Shown here: positions 1 through 6,437 of the stretch, piece after piece
Position numbering within the stretch: position 1 is the stretch's first letter
How the letters are laid out: the number at the start of each line of letters is the position of its first letter
Assembly: GCA_045601405.1 (NCBI GenBank)
Contig: JAZRZO010000028.1
Coordinates: 1-19,988, forward strand
Length of the DNA: 19,988 bases
Direction: 5' to 3'
Origin: RGIG5612 sp045601405
GTDB lineage: Bacteria; Bacillota; Clostridia; Lachnospirales; Lachnospiraceae
Program-made: the position numbers and the translations under genes
Notes under the pieces: generated by a model
Told to the model about the DNA's origin: nothing
Seen by the model: only the letters and a program-made list of their open reading frames with translations
Database searches by the model: none

Positions 1-34
1 CATCCTGGCAAAACTGTTGTATACTATTGATCAT
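1..34 (-). CDS. 5' end of an unidentified leftward gene (partial)
   Basis: Only the first 11 codons are in the window, read leftward from an ATG at 32-34: Met-Ile-Asn-Ser-Ile-Gln-Gln-Phe-Cys-Gln-Asp. The support is a strong Shine-Dalgarno sequence, AAAGGAGG on the minus strand (plus 43-50), with GGAGG eight bases before the ATG. The reading frame stays open to the window edge. The peptide is too short to identify. It is divergent from metG and shares the control region up to 232. The leader can fold into a hairpin that abuts the ribosome binding site (see 35-100). Confidence 0.55.
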   Translation of the reverse strand, partial: MINSIQQFCQD

Positions 35-100
35 GAAAGCACCCTCCTTTGGATTATCGGTTTCGCAACTTAAATCCTAACACAGGATCCCGGTGCTTTC
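35..100 (-). promoter_or_regulatory. structured 5' leader hairpin at the ribosome binding site of the leftward gene
   Basis: On the minus strand GAAAGCACC (92-100) pairs perfectly with GGTGCTTTC (35-43). The second strand fills the spacer between the Shine-Dalgarno sequence and the ATG at 34 and shares its first base with GGAGG. Inside the stem are ATCCT/AGGAT (84-88 with 74-78), a competing GGATT/AATCC (73-77 with 51-55), and GTT-GCGA-AAC, a possible GNRA-type tetraloop hairpin. When the outer stem forms, ribosome access should fall, so translational control by a leader structure is inferred. I could not match it to a riboswitch class I know. A simple attenuating hairpin is the alternative. 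Confidence 0.5.
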
Positions 101-137
101 CTTATATCTATTAAATTTTCCTACAAAAACTTTACCC

Positions 138-177
138 TACGTATAGTTAATATCAGTGATTTGTGTTAATATACGTA
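138..177. promoter_or_regulatory. inverted/direct repeat operator candidate in the divergent control region
   Basis: TACGTATA (138-145) and TATACGTA (170-177) form a perfect 8-bp inverted repeat with 24 bases between. GTTAATAT occurs twice, at 146-153 and 165-172, exactly 19 bases apart. Both lie between the leftward gene and metG, where the promoters for both directions must be. A weak rightward pair, TTAATA (147-152) and TATACG (170-175) with 17 bases between, overlaps the repeats. A leftward pair TTAACA/TATACG of similar quality overlaps too. This fits a two-site operator, but AT-rich chance similarity cannot be excluded. Confidence 0.3.
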
Positions 178-196
178 AGTTGAGTAATGACTTAGA

Positions 197-218
197 GTCG
201 CGGCTCATCCGCCGCGGC
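197..218 (+). promoter_or_regulatory. GC-rich hairpin in the metG leader
   Basis: GTCGCGGC (197-204) pairs with GCCGCGGC (211-218): 8 bp including one G-T wobble, with loop TCATCC. It ends about six bases before the metG ribosome binding site (AGAGGAG around 223-229). There is no T-run, so it is not an intrinsic terminator. No T-box features (specifier loop, TGGN antiterminator bulge) are visible in the 130 bases before metG. It may stabilise the transcript or tune translation. Confidence 0.4.
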
Positions 219-232
219 AGAAAGAGGAGAAA

Positions 233-1804
233 ATGACAAAGAAACCGTATTATATTACTACCGCGATAGCCTATACATCAGGAAAGCCTCATATAGGTAA
301 TACCTATGAGGTGATATTAGCCGACGCCATTGCCCGGTTCAGGCGGATGGAGGGCTATGATGTGCGTTTTCAGACGGGGACAGACGAGCACGGTCAGAAA
401 ATAGAGGATAAGGCGACTGCGGAGGGCGTATCTCCCCGGGAGTTTGTTGACAGGACAGCTGCGGAGGTAAAGAGGATATGGGATCTTATGAACACCTCGT
501 ATGACCGGTTTATAAGGACCACGGACGCAGACCACGAAAGACAGGTTCAGAAGATATTCAACAAGCTTTATGAAAAGGGCGATATTTATAAAGGCGCCTA
601 TGAGGGTATGTACTGCAAGGAGTGCGAGGCCTTCTACACTGAAAGCCAGATAGAAGACGGCAGGTGTCCGGACTGCGGGATGGAAGTGCATCCGGCAAAG
701 GAGGAGGCTTATTTCTTCAAAATGAGCAGGTACGCGGACAGGCTGATAAAGCATATCGAAGATAATCCCGGATTCATTCAGCCGGAATCACGAAAAAATG
801 AAATGATGAACAACTTCCTTAAGCCGGGACTCACAGACCTTTGCGTATCGAGGACCTCATTTAAATGGGGCATACCCGTTGAGTTTGACCCCGCCCATGT
901 TATTTATGTCTGGATAGACGCGCTTTCAAACTACATCACCGGACTGGGCTATGATGTGGACGGAGATAACGGCGAGCTTTATGAAAAATACTGGCCGGCC
1001 GACCTGCACCTTATAGGCAAGGATATCCTGAGATTCCACACCATATACTGGCCTATCATGCTGATGGCATTGGATGTCCCCCTTCCGAAGCAGGTATTCG
1101 GTCATCCCTGGCTGCTGCTCGGGGAAGGCAAGATGAGCAAATCAAAAGGGAATGTAATTTACGCCGATGATCTGGCGAAGATATTCGGCGTGGATGCGGT
1201 AAGATATTTTGCTGTCCACGAGATGCCGTTTGAAAACGACGGGACGATAACCTGGGAACTGGTAGTGGAAAGAGTCAACTCCGATCTTGCCAATACTCTG
1301 GGCAATCTTGTTAATCGCACCATATCAATGTCTAACAAATACTTTGGAGGCATTGTGGAGGACAAAGGCGTTAAGGCGGACGTGGACGTGGACTTTAAGA
1401 GCACCATAACCGCCGTAAAGGATAAAGTGGTGGAGAAGATGACGGATCTTCATGTGGCCGATGCAATGACGGAGCTCTGGAACCTCTTCAAAAGGTGTAA
1501 CAAATATATAGACGAAACGGAGCCCTGGGTGCTTGCGAAGGATGAGAACAGCGCAGACAGGCTTTCCACAGTTCTATACAACCTGATAGAGGGGATAACC
1601 ATAGGAGCGAGCATGGCTGCCCCGTTCATGCCTGAGACAGCAGAGAAGATACTGGCTCAGATAAACACATCACCCAGAGCCTTTGAAGATATGGACAAGT
1701 TCGGGCTTTATCCGCAGGGAAACAAGGTCACTGAAAAGCCGGAGATACTATTCGCGAGGAAGGACCTGAACGAAGTTCTTGAGAAGGTGGATGAGCTTTT
1801 ATAA
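233..1804 (+). CDS. metG: methionyl-tRNA synthetase, short form without C-terminal tRNA-binding domain
   Basis: Charges tRNA-Met with methionine in the cytoplasm (class I aminoacyl-tRNA synthetase). The HIGH motif appears as PHIGN at residues 19-23, a variant I associate with Clostridia. A zinc knuckle uses Cys128/131 and Cys145/148, and KMSKS is at 300-304. The anticodon-binding helical region follows, including the NTLGNLVNR stretch. The protein is 523 residues; many Firmicute MetRS are about 640-660 and end in an EMAP/Arc1p-like dimerisation domain, which is absent here. The end looks natural, because the stop overlaps the tatD start (TAATG) with no downstream remnant. The start has a good AGAGGAG site. 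It is first in a metG-tatD-rsmA run. Confidence 0.97.
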   Translation: MTKKPYYITTAIAYTSGKPHIGNTYEVILADAIARFRRMEGYDVRFQTGTDEHGQKIEDKATAEGVSPREFVDRTAAEVKRIWDLMNTSYDRFIRTTDADHERQVQKIFNKLYEKGDIYKGAYEGMYCKECEAFYTESQIEDGRCPDCGMEVHPAKEEAYFFKMSRYADRLIKHIEDNPGFIQPESRKNEMMNNFLKPGLTDLCVSRTSFKWGIPVEFDPAHVIYVWIDALSNYITGLGYDVDGDNGELYEKYWPADLHLIGKDILRFHTIYWPIMLMALDVPLPKQVFGHPWLLLGEGKMSKSKGNVIYADDLAKIFGVDAVRYFAVHEMPFENDGTITWELVVERVNSDLANTLGNLVNRTISMSNKYFGGIVEDKGVKADVDVDFKSTITAVKDKVVEKMTDLHVADAMTELWNLFKRCNKYIDETEPWVLAKDENSADRLSTVLYNLIEGITIGASMAAPFMPETAEKILAQINTSPRAFEDMDKFGLYPQGNKVTEKPEILFARKDLNEVLEKVDELL

Positions 1805-2586
1805 TGGAACTGATATTTGACAGCCACGCTCATTATGATGACAAAGCGTTTGCGAAAGACCGGGAAGAGCTTCTTTCCGGCCTTCGTGATAATGGCGTCG
1901 GCTATGTGATGAACATCTGCGCTGAATATGATGGGATAAAAGCTGTGATTGAGCTTGCAAAGAGATATGACTTTATATATGCGGCGGCCGGCGTGCACCC
2001 GACAGAGGTGTATGACCTTACGGAAGATCACCGCAAAAGCCTTCAGAGCCTGATACTTAACGGGAATGTGGGCAGCAGGGTCCGCGCCGTCGGGGAAACA
2101 GGACTGGACTACCACTACCCGGATACAGATAAAAAGAAGCAGAAGGACTGGTTTGCGTTCCAGATGGATCTGGCAAGGAAGGCGGGGCTTCCTGTTGTTA
2201 TCCACAGCAGAGATGCGGCAAAGGATACGCTGGATATGGTAAGGGCGGAACGCGGCGATGAGTGCGGCGGTGTAATGCACTGCTTTTCCTACGGTACGGA
2301 GATCGCAAAACAGTATCTTGACAAGGGCTTTTATCTGGGGATAGGCGGAGTGATAACTTTCAAGAATTCACGCAGAGCAAAGGAAGTAGTGGAAATGATG
2401 CCCGTTGAGCAGATGCTTCTGGAGACAGACTGCCCATACCTTGCCCCGGAACCGTTCCGAGGAAAAAGGAATGACTCAACGCTGCTCCATTATGTGGCGG
2501 AGGAAGCGGCGCACATCAAAAAAATATCAAAAGAAGAACTGATCGAAAAGACAACAGCCAACGCTAAACGGCTTTACCGTATTTAA
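1804..2586 (+). CDS. tatD: TatD-family metal-dependent DNase
   Basis: Predicted metal-dependent 3'-5' nuclease of the TatD/YabD amidohydrolase-like family; the physiological substrate in Firmicutes is not firmly set. Metal-site motifs appear in order: DSHAH near the N-terminus, the GVHPTE segment, GETGLDYHY, VIHSRDA, MHCFSYG, and the C-terminal ETDCPYLAPEP followed by RGKRN. Its 260 residues match the family (about 255-265). The ATG overlaps the metG stop by one base, so translation is probably coupled. The order metG-tatD-(rnmV)-rsmA is classic in Firmicutes, but rnmV (RNase M5) is missing from this copy. Confidence 0.95.
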   Translation: MELIFDSHAHYDDKAFAKDREELLSGLRDNGVGYVMNICAEYDGIKAVIELAKRYDFIYAAAGVHPTEVYDLTEDHRKSLQSLILNGNVGSRVRAVGETGLDYHYPDTDKKKQKDWFAFQMDLARKAGLPVVIHSRDAAKDTLDMVRAERGDECGGVMHCFSYGTEIAKQYLDKGFYLGIGGVITFKNSRRAKEVVEMMPVEQMLLETDCPYLAPEPFRGKRNDSTLLHYVAEEAAHIKKISKEELIEKTTANAKRLYRI

Positions 2587-2592
2587 TATCAA

Positions 2593-3471
2593 ATGACAGA
2601 CCTCAGTAATCCGAAGATAATATCAGAGCTGATAAAGAAAAATGATTTTGCCGTAAGAAAAAAATACGGGCAGAACTTTCTTGTTGATACCAATATAATA
2701 AACACGATCCTTGACGCGTCCGGGGTGGGAAAAGATGATGTGGTGCTTGAGATAGGGCCGGGAATGGGGGCCCTGACTAAAGGACTGCTTGAAAGGGCGG
2801 GGAGAGTCATTGCGGTGGAGATAGATGCTCTGCTCATCCCGATATTGCAGGAGAACTTCAGAGACTGCGCAAACCTTGAACTGATACACTCCGACATACT
2901 CAAGCTTTCCCCGGAAGAGGAGGAGAGGATATTCCGCCGCGAAAAAAAGATAAAGGTCGTGGCGAACCTTCCGTATTACATAACCACTCCGGTGATAATG
3001 AAGTTGCTTGAGGAGTATCCTGACATAGACAGCATCACTGTTATGGTTCAGAAGGAAGTGGCGGAAAGAATGAAGGAGGGGCCGGGCACAAAGACCTATG
3101 GCGCCCTGAGCCTGGCGGTACAATATTATTCTGAGCCGGAGATCATAACCACCGTATCCGGAAACTGCTTTATACCCAAGCCCGATGTGGATTCCGCCGT
3201 TATAAGGCTTGATATCTACGAAGAGGATAAGAGGCCTGTAAAAACCCTGGATCCGGAAATGATGTTCCGTGTGATAAAAGCTGCCTTCGGACAAAGAAGG
3301 AAGACGCTTGTAAATGCCCTGTCCGGAGCTCCGGGCTCAGGTATTTCAAAGGAAGCTGTAAAAGGGGCGCTCCGTGAAATGAAAAAGGACGAGGGCATAA
3401 GAGGGGAGACCCTTACACTTGCTGAGTTTGCGCGCCTTGCGGAAGTGCTCTCTTCCTGCGCGAAGCAATAA
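2593..3471 (+). CDS. rsmA: 16S rRNA (adenine1518-N6/adenine1519-N6)-dimethyltransferase
   Basis: Dimethylates two adjacent adenines in the 3' terminal hairpin of 16S rRNA, a late small-subunit maturation step (RsmA/KsgA). Visible motifs: KKYGQNFL at 23-30, the SAM-binding GPGMGALT loop at 55-62, an acidic AVEID at 74-78, and the catalytic NLPYY at 125-129 (N-L-P-F/Y type). The C-terminal helical domain carries the FGQRRKTL segment. It is 292 residues, a normal length. It starts six bases after tatD with no convincing Shine-Dalgarno sequence (TTTAATATCAA before the ATG), suggesting coupling to tatD translation. Its last 59 bp are antisense to the 3' end of the Lgt-like gene. Confidence 0.97.
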   Translation: MTDLSNPKIISELIKKNDFAVRKKYGQNFLVDTNIINTILDASGVGKDDVVLEIGPGMGALTKGLLERAGRVIAVEIDALLIPILQENFRDCANLELIHSDILKLSPEEEERIFRREKKIKVVANLPYYITTPVIMKLLEEYPDIDSITVMVQKEVAERMKEGPGTKTYGALSLAVQYYSEPEIITTVSGNCFIPKPDVDSAVIRLDIYEEDKRPVKTLDPEMMFRVIKAAFGQRRKTLVNALSGAPGSGISKEAVKGALREMKKDEGIRGETLTLAEFARLAEVLSSCAKQ

Positions 3472-4210
3472 GATAGATCACAGTTATCACAAATACGGCG
3501 ATGCTTATCCACTGCGATGTCGAAAACGGACCGAGGAAGCCCCGGATCTCATCACCCCGTAGAAATTCATCCAAAAATCTGACAACAGCATAGGATATAA
3601 GATATACCGGAGTAACAGCAAGCCTGTCCCCTATTTTAAGGAAGAGGATAAGAAGAACGGTAAATATCAGCAGTTCAAGTATGGCTTCAAGAGGCTGTAC
3701 GGGAAAGCGCGGGAAGTCAGCAACATGGTCGCTTATCCCGGGGTTGATATGAGCGGCACTATAGTGGATCGCAAGAGGACCGTGATATTCAATGCCATAG
3801 CAGCAGCCGGTAAATGAGCAGCCCACACGCCCCAAGCAGTGAAACAGGGGAAAGGCGATAACGGTGTTATTAAGGTAAAGTCTTGCGGGGAGTTTTCTTA
3901 CCCTGATATAGATGAACATAAAAAGCAGAGCGCATAAAAGGCCGCCGTAAAACACCATGCCGGAGGCGGCGTAATAAGCGCGGTCAAAAAAGTCCGGGAT
4001 AGAGTGGATGTATGGGATATCATCTCTGATAAAATCAGGAAGCCCCACAATGAAGTACAGCAGATGTCCGCCGGCAAAAATGCCGCAGACCGCGCAGATG
4101 ACCAGATAGACCAGGTGGCTTCTTGTAAGCTGCGTCCTTATGGAAAGGAGCATAACTGCCGCAAATGCGAGTATCAATCCTATGAGTCCCGAAATAGTAT
4201 AAGCGTTCAT
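3413..4210 (-). CDS. Lgt-family (prolipoprotein diacylglyceryl transferase-like) membrane protein with variant signature
   Basis: Polytopic membrane protein, 265 residues from the ATG at 4208-4210, within the usual Lgt length. The family signature is recognisable as HCLGRVGCSFTGCCYG at 124-139, with a second motif RFLDEFLRGD at 211-220. Canonical Lgt has GRxGNFxNxExxG. Here the Asn and Glu become Cys (131 and 135), and the FHGG histidine is Tyr (FYGG, 87-90), while Arg128, Arg211 and Glu215 are kept. Lipid or acyl transfer at the membrane is plausible, but genuine lipoprotein diacylglyceryl transfer is uncertain. An upstream in-frame ATG at 4277-4279 was rejected because it precedes the likely promoter. 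The 3' end is antisense to rsmA. It is the only leftward gene in this stretch. Confidence 0.85.
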   Translation of the reverse strand: MNAYTISGLIGLILAFAAVMLLSIRTQLTRSHLVYLVICAVCGIFAGGHLLYFIVGLPDFIRDDIPYIHSIPDFFDRAYYAASGMVFYGGLLCALLFMFIYIRVRKLPARLYLNNTVIAFPLFHCLGRVGCSFTGCCYGIEYHGPLAIHYSAAHINPGISDHVADFPRFPVQPLEAILELLIFTVLLILFLKIGDRLAVTPVYLISYAVVRFLDEFLRGDEIRGFLGPFSTSQWISIAVFVITVIYLIASRRKRALPQGAQTQQV

Positions 4211-4216
4211 GCACGG

Positions 4217-4225
4217 ATTATAGCA
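4217..4225 (-). promoter_or_regulatory. extended -10 promoter, leaderless start of the Lgt-like gene
   Basis: Reading leftward, TGCTATAAT is a perfect extended -10 element (TATAAT at 4217-4222). Six bases, CCGTGC, separate it from the ATG at 4210, placing the expected transcription start at or beside the A of the start codon. No Shine-Dalgarno sequence precedes the ATG, which fits a leaderless mRNA. The -35 position (TCACAG, 4240-4245) is poor, as is common with extended -10 promoters. Confidence 0.6.
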
Positions 4226-4242
4226 TATTTTCGCTTTTCCTG

Positions 4243-4251
4243 TGATATAAT
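4243..4251 (+). promoter_or_regulatory. extended -10 promoter for the ywlC-rpiB-HAD run
   Basis: Rightward TGATATAAT holds a perfect TATAAT at 4246-4251 with an extended TGN. The predicted start, around 4257-4259, leaves a leader of only about five bases before the ATG at 4263, with AAGGG (4256-4260) as a possible partial ribosome binding site. The leftward promoter for the Lgt-like gene lies 24 bases away; each expected -35 contact falls in or beside the other's -10, so polymerase binding should be mutually exclusive. Confidence 0.55.
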
Positions 4252-4262
4252 GCACAAGGGAA

Positions 4263-4883
4263 ATGAAAACAGAGATCATCAGATTAAATGAAAAAAACAG
4301 ATCACAGGCGATAAAGCTGGCGGCAAATAGTCTTAAGACGGGAGCACTGGTCGCGTTTCCTACCGATACTGTCTATGGTCTCGGAGCCATATACAATGAT
4401 AACAACGCGATAGAGAACATATTCAGAGCAAAGGGTAGAGACGATAAGAAACCGCTGAGCATATTGATATCAGATGAGGAACAGGTATTTGAGCTTGCGT
4501 CGGAGATTTCTGAGGACGCGCGCAGGCTGATGAAAAGCTTTTGGCCGGGAGCCCTGACTATCATCCTGAAAAAGGCAGAGGACATTGCGGACAGGGTAAC
4601 TGCCGGCAAGGACACAGTAGGTATAAGGATGCCGGACTCTGATCTCACAAGAGAGCTGATAAGGGCGGCGGGCCATCCGCTGGCCGCGCCGAGCGCCAAT
4701 CTTTCGGGAAAAAGAAGCGCCGTATGCGCAAATGATGTTATAGAAGACCTCAACGGCAGGATAGACATGATCCTTGACGGAGGTTTGTGTCGGGGCGGCC
4801 TGCCATCAACTATCGTGGATATGACAGGCGATAAGCCGGTGATACTGCGCGAGGGCGCCATTGCTGCGGATATATTAGAATAA
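4263..4883 (+). CDS. tsaC: L-threonylcarbamoyladenylate synthase (TsaC/YwlC type)
   Basis: Makes threonylcarbamoyl-AMP from threonine, bicarbonate and ATP, the first step of the t6A37 modification on ANN-decoding tRNAs. The YrdC/Sua5 fold is clear: AFPTDTVYGLGA near the N-terminus, the RAKGRDDKKPLSILI substrate-binding stretch, FWPGALTIIL, GIRMPDS and APSANLSGK. At 206 residues it has only the YrdC domain; many Firmicute YwlC/Sua5 proteins are about 340 residues with an extra C-terminal Sua5 domain, so this is the TsaC-like short form. It opens the operon ywlC - phosphatase-like - rpiB, an order known from Bacillus. Confidence 0.94.
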   Translation: MKTEIIRLNEKNRSQAIKLAANSLKTGALVAFPTDTVYGLGAIYNDNNAIENIFRAKGRDDKKPLSILISDEEQVFELASEISEDARRLMKSFWPGALTIILKKAEDIADRVTAGKDTVGIRMPDSDLTRELIRAAGHPLAAPSANLSGKRSAVCANDVIEDLNGRIDMILDGGLCRGGLPSTIVDMTGDKPVILREGAIAADILE

Positions 4884-4919
4884 CCGGACACAGCTGATCC
4901 GGACATCGGAGAATATATT

Positions 4920-5396
4920 ATGATAGATTATAAAAAAATAATATTCCTGGATGAGGAAAATACCAGGCTTAGCCCCATTACAGAGGAAATGCTCAGACTT
5001 AAGCTGAGGGAAAAAGGGCTTCAGAGCCCGGAGGTATGCTCCCGAGGTAATGTGGTTCTTTTCCCGGAGCCTGTTAATCAGAAGATCGTACAGGTGGCAA
5101 AAAACAAGGGACTGGATCTGTCTGAATACAGTGCTAAGCAGCTGGATGAGACAGATCTCGGTGCGGATGTACTGGTCCTTGCGTTGGACTCACAAAGCAG
5201 GACAAAGGTCTTTGAAAACTTTACCAGCGCGGGAAGTGTGTATCTGTTCAAGGAATATTTAGGAAGCACGGGAGATCTTAAGCTGCCTATAGGCGGGACT
5301 GTTGATGATTATACGGTGATCGTGGATATGATAGGCGGACTGCTGGATGTTCTTATTGAAAAGATAACGGATAATAAAGAGCAGGATGAGGGCTGA
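4920..5396 (+). CDS. low-molecular-weight protein phosphatase-like protein lacking catalytic residues
   Basis: This 158-residue protein aligns by eye along its length with LMW-PTP/arginine phosphatase YwlE and sits in the ywlE position between ywlC and rpiB. The active-site loop C-x5-R-S-P is changed to DEENTRLSP (11-19): Asp11 replaces the nucleophilic Cys and Leu17 the phosphate-binding Arg, although S-P remains. The later general-acid DP is LP (122-123). The rest of the fold pattern is kept, including ADVLVLALDSQSR and FKEYLGS. It should therefore be catalytically inactive as a Cys-phosphatase. The reading frame is intact with a GGAG site (4908-4911), so it is not a decaying pseudogene by appearance. 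A regulatory or binding role is inferred only. Confidence 0.82.
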   Translation: MIDYKKIIFLDEENTRLSPITEEMLRLKLREKGLQSPEVCSRGNVVLFPEPVNQKIVQVAKNKGLDLSEYSAKQLDETDLGADVLVLALDSQSRTKVFENFTSAGSVYLFKEYLGSTGDLKLPIGGTVDDYTVIVDMIGGLLDVLIEKITDNKEQDEG

Positions 5397-5413
5397 GGGC
5401 TCAGGAGGATGAA

Positions 5414-5839
5414 ATGATAGCAATAGGATGTGATCATGCGGGTTACCGCATGAAGGAGGAACTGAAGGAGCATCTTCGTCAAAGAGGCTATGAGGTTGAA
5501 GATATGGGCACAGACTCAGAGGAGTCTTGTGATTATCCGGTGTTTGCGGAGAAAACGGCAAGAGCAGTGGCGGATAAAAAGGCAGAAAAAGGAGTTCTTA
5601 TCTGCGGAACCGGAATAGGTATGTGCATAGCCGCAAATAAGGTCAAAGGGATAAGGGCTGCGCTCGTAGGCGACGAATTTTCCGCGAAGGCAACGAGGGA
5701 ACACAATGACGCGAACATAATCTGCCTGGGAGCAAGAGTTATAGATACAAAAAAGGCGATAGAGCTTTTGGATATATTCCTTGATACTGATTTTTCCAAC
5801 GGGGAGAATCACGTAAGGAGATTGTCCATGATCGACTGA
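5414..5839 (+). CDS. rpiB: ribose 5-phosphate isomerase B
   Basis: Interconverts ribose 5-phosphate and ribulose 5-phosphate in the pentose phosphate pathway (RpiB/LacAB family). Diagnostic features are GCDHAGY at 5-11, the CGTGIGMCIAANK loop with the catalytic Cys64, and REHNDANI with His97. The 141-residue length matches RpiB (about 145-150). AGGAGG at 5404-5409 gives a strong ribosome binding site. It follows the phosphatase-like gene by 17 bases. Because LacA/LacB are allied and no lac genes are nearby, RpiB is preferred. It supplies ribulose 5-phosphate, also the substrate of RibBA downstream. Confidence 0.94.
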   Translation: MIAIGCDHAGYRMKEELKEHLRQRGYEVEDMGTDSEESCDYPVFAEKTARAVADKKAEKGVLICGTGIGMCIAANKVKGIRAALVGDEFSAKATREHNDANIICLGARVIDTKKAIELLDIFLDTDFSNGENHVRRLSMID

Positions 5840-5842
5840 CAG

Positions 5843-5861
5843 GCCGGATCTGTGTTCCGGC
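5843..5861 (+). other. hairpin after rpiB
   Basis: GCCGGA (5843-5848) pairs with TCCGGC (5856-5861) around a 7-base loop, four bases after the rpiB stop. No T-run follows, so it is not a good intrinsic terminator. It could lower expression of the next gene or protect the rpiB mRNA end. The remaining bases up to 5903 hold only the GGAGG ribosome binding site of the deaminase gene. Confidence 0.3.
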
Positions 5862-5903
5862 GGCAGTAAAACTAAAGATCGCAGATATAACGGAGGAGAT
5901 AAA

Positions 5904-6392
5904 GTGAGCAGTAAGAGACAAGACTATATAAGCTGGGACGAATATTTTATGGGTGTTGCGATGCTTTCAGCGCAGCGCAGCAAAGATCCGTCAACGCAGG
6001 TGGGCGCGTGCATAGTCAGCCCTGACAACAAGATCCTTTCCATGGGTTATAACGGGCTTCCGATAGGCTGCTCTGATGATGAATTCCCGTGGGAGAAAAC
6101 AGACCCGTCACCGGATCACAATAAATATCTTTATTCCACTCACAGCGAGCTTAACGCTATTTTAAACTACAGGGGAGGAAGTCTGGACGGGACCAAGATA
6201 TATGTAACGCTTTTTCCGTGCAACGAGTGCGCCAAGGCGTGCATACAGGCAGGGATAAAAACCATAATCTACGCCAGCGATAAATACGCGGACAGCGATG
6301 CGGTGGTTGCGTCAAAAAGAATGCTCGACGCCGCAGGCGTTGCGTACAGGGAGTATGAGTTTACCGGAAGGAACATAACCCTTCAGCTGTAG
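5904..6392 (+). CDS. comEB: deoxycytidylate (dCMP) deaminase, ComEB type
   Basis: Converts dCMP to dUMP for thymidylate synthesis; a zinc cytidine/deoxycytidylate deaminase. Zinc and proton-shuttle residues are in HSE (His80, Glu82) and PCNEC (Cys106, Cys109). The N-terminal KDPSTQVGACIV and GYNGLP motifs are typical of dCMP deaminases. The start is a GTG at 5904, chosen because GGAGG at 5892-5896 is well spaced. It is 162 residues, a normal length. Gene symbol follows Bacillus usage; a role in competence is not implied. Confidence 0.92.
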   Translation: MSSKRQDYISWDEYFMGVAMLSAQRSKDPSTQVGACIVSPDNKILSMGYNGLPIGCSDDEFPWEKTDPSPDHNKYLYSTHSELNAILNYRGGSLDGTKIYVTLFPCNECAKACIQAGIKTIIYASDKYADSDAVVASKRMLDAAGVAYREYEFTGRNITLQL

Positions 6393-6437
6393 GATAAGAG
6401 CAGCGAAAGAAGGAGAGAGGACAAATAGGAAAACTTT

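Noticed and set aside
1..232. T-box leader for metG
   Set aside because: No specifier loop or TGGN antiterminator bulge; the hairpin at 197-218 has no terminator tract.
1708..2280. Long antisense frame (190 codons) across metG and tatD
   Set aside because: Shadow of two conserved genes; composition is low complexity and has no family features.
2623..3294. Antisense 223-codon frame opposite rsmA
   Set aside because: Mirror of rsmA codon structure, no ribosome binding site or recognisable domain.
4004..4291. Open frame of 95 codons on the plus strand inside the Lgt-like gene
   Set aside because: Antisense to a clear family member, crosses both promoters and the ywlC start, with no recognisable motif or ribosome binding site.
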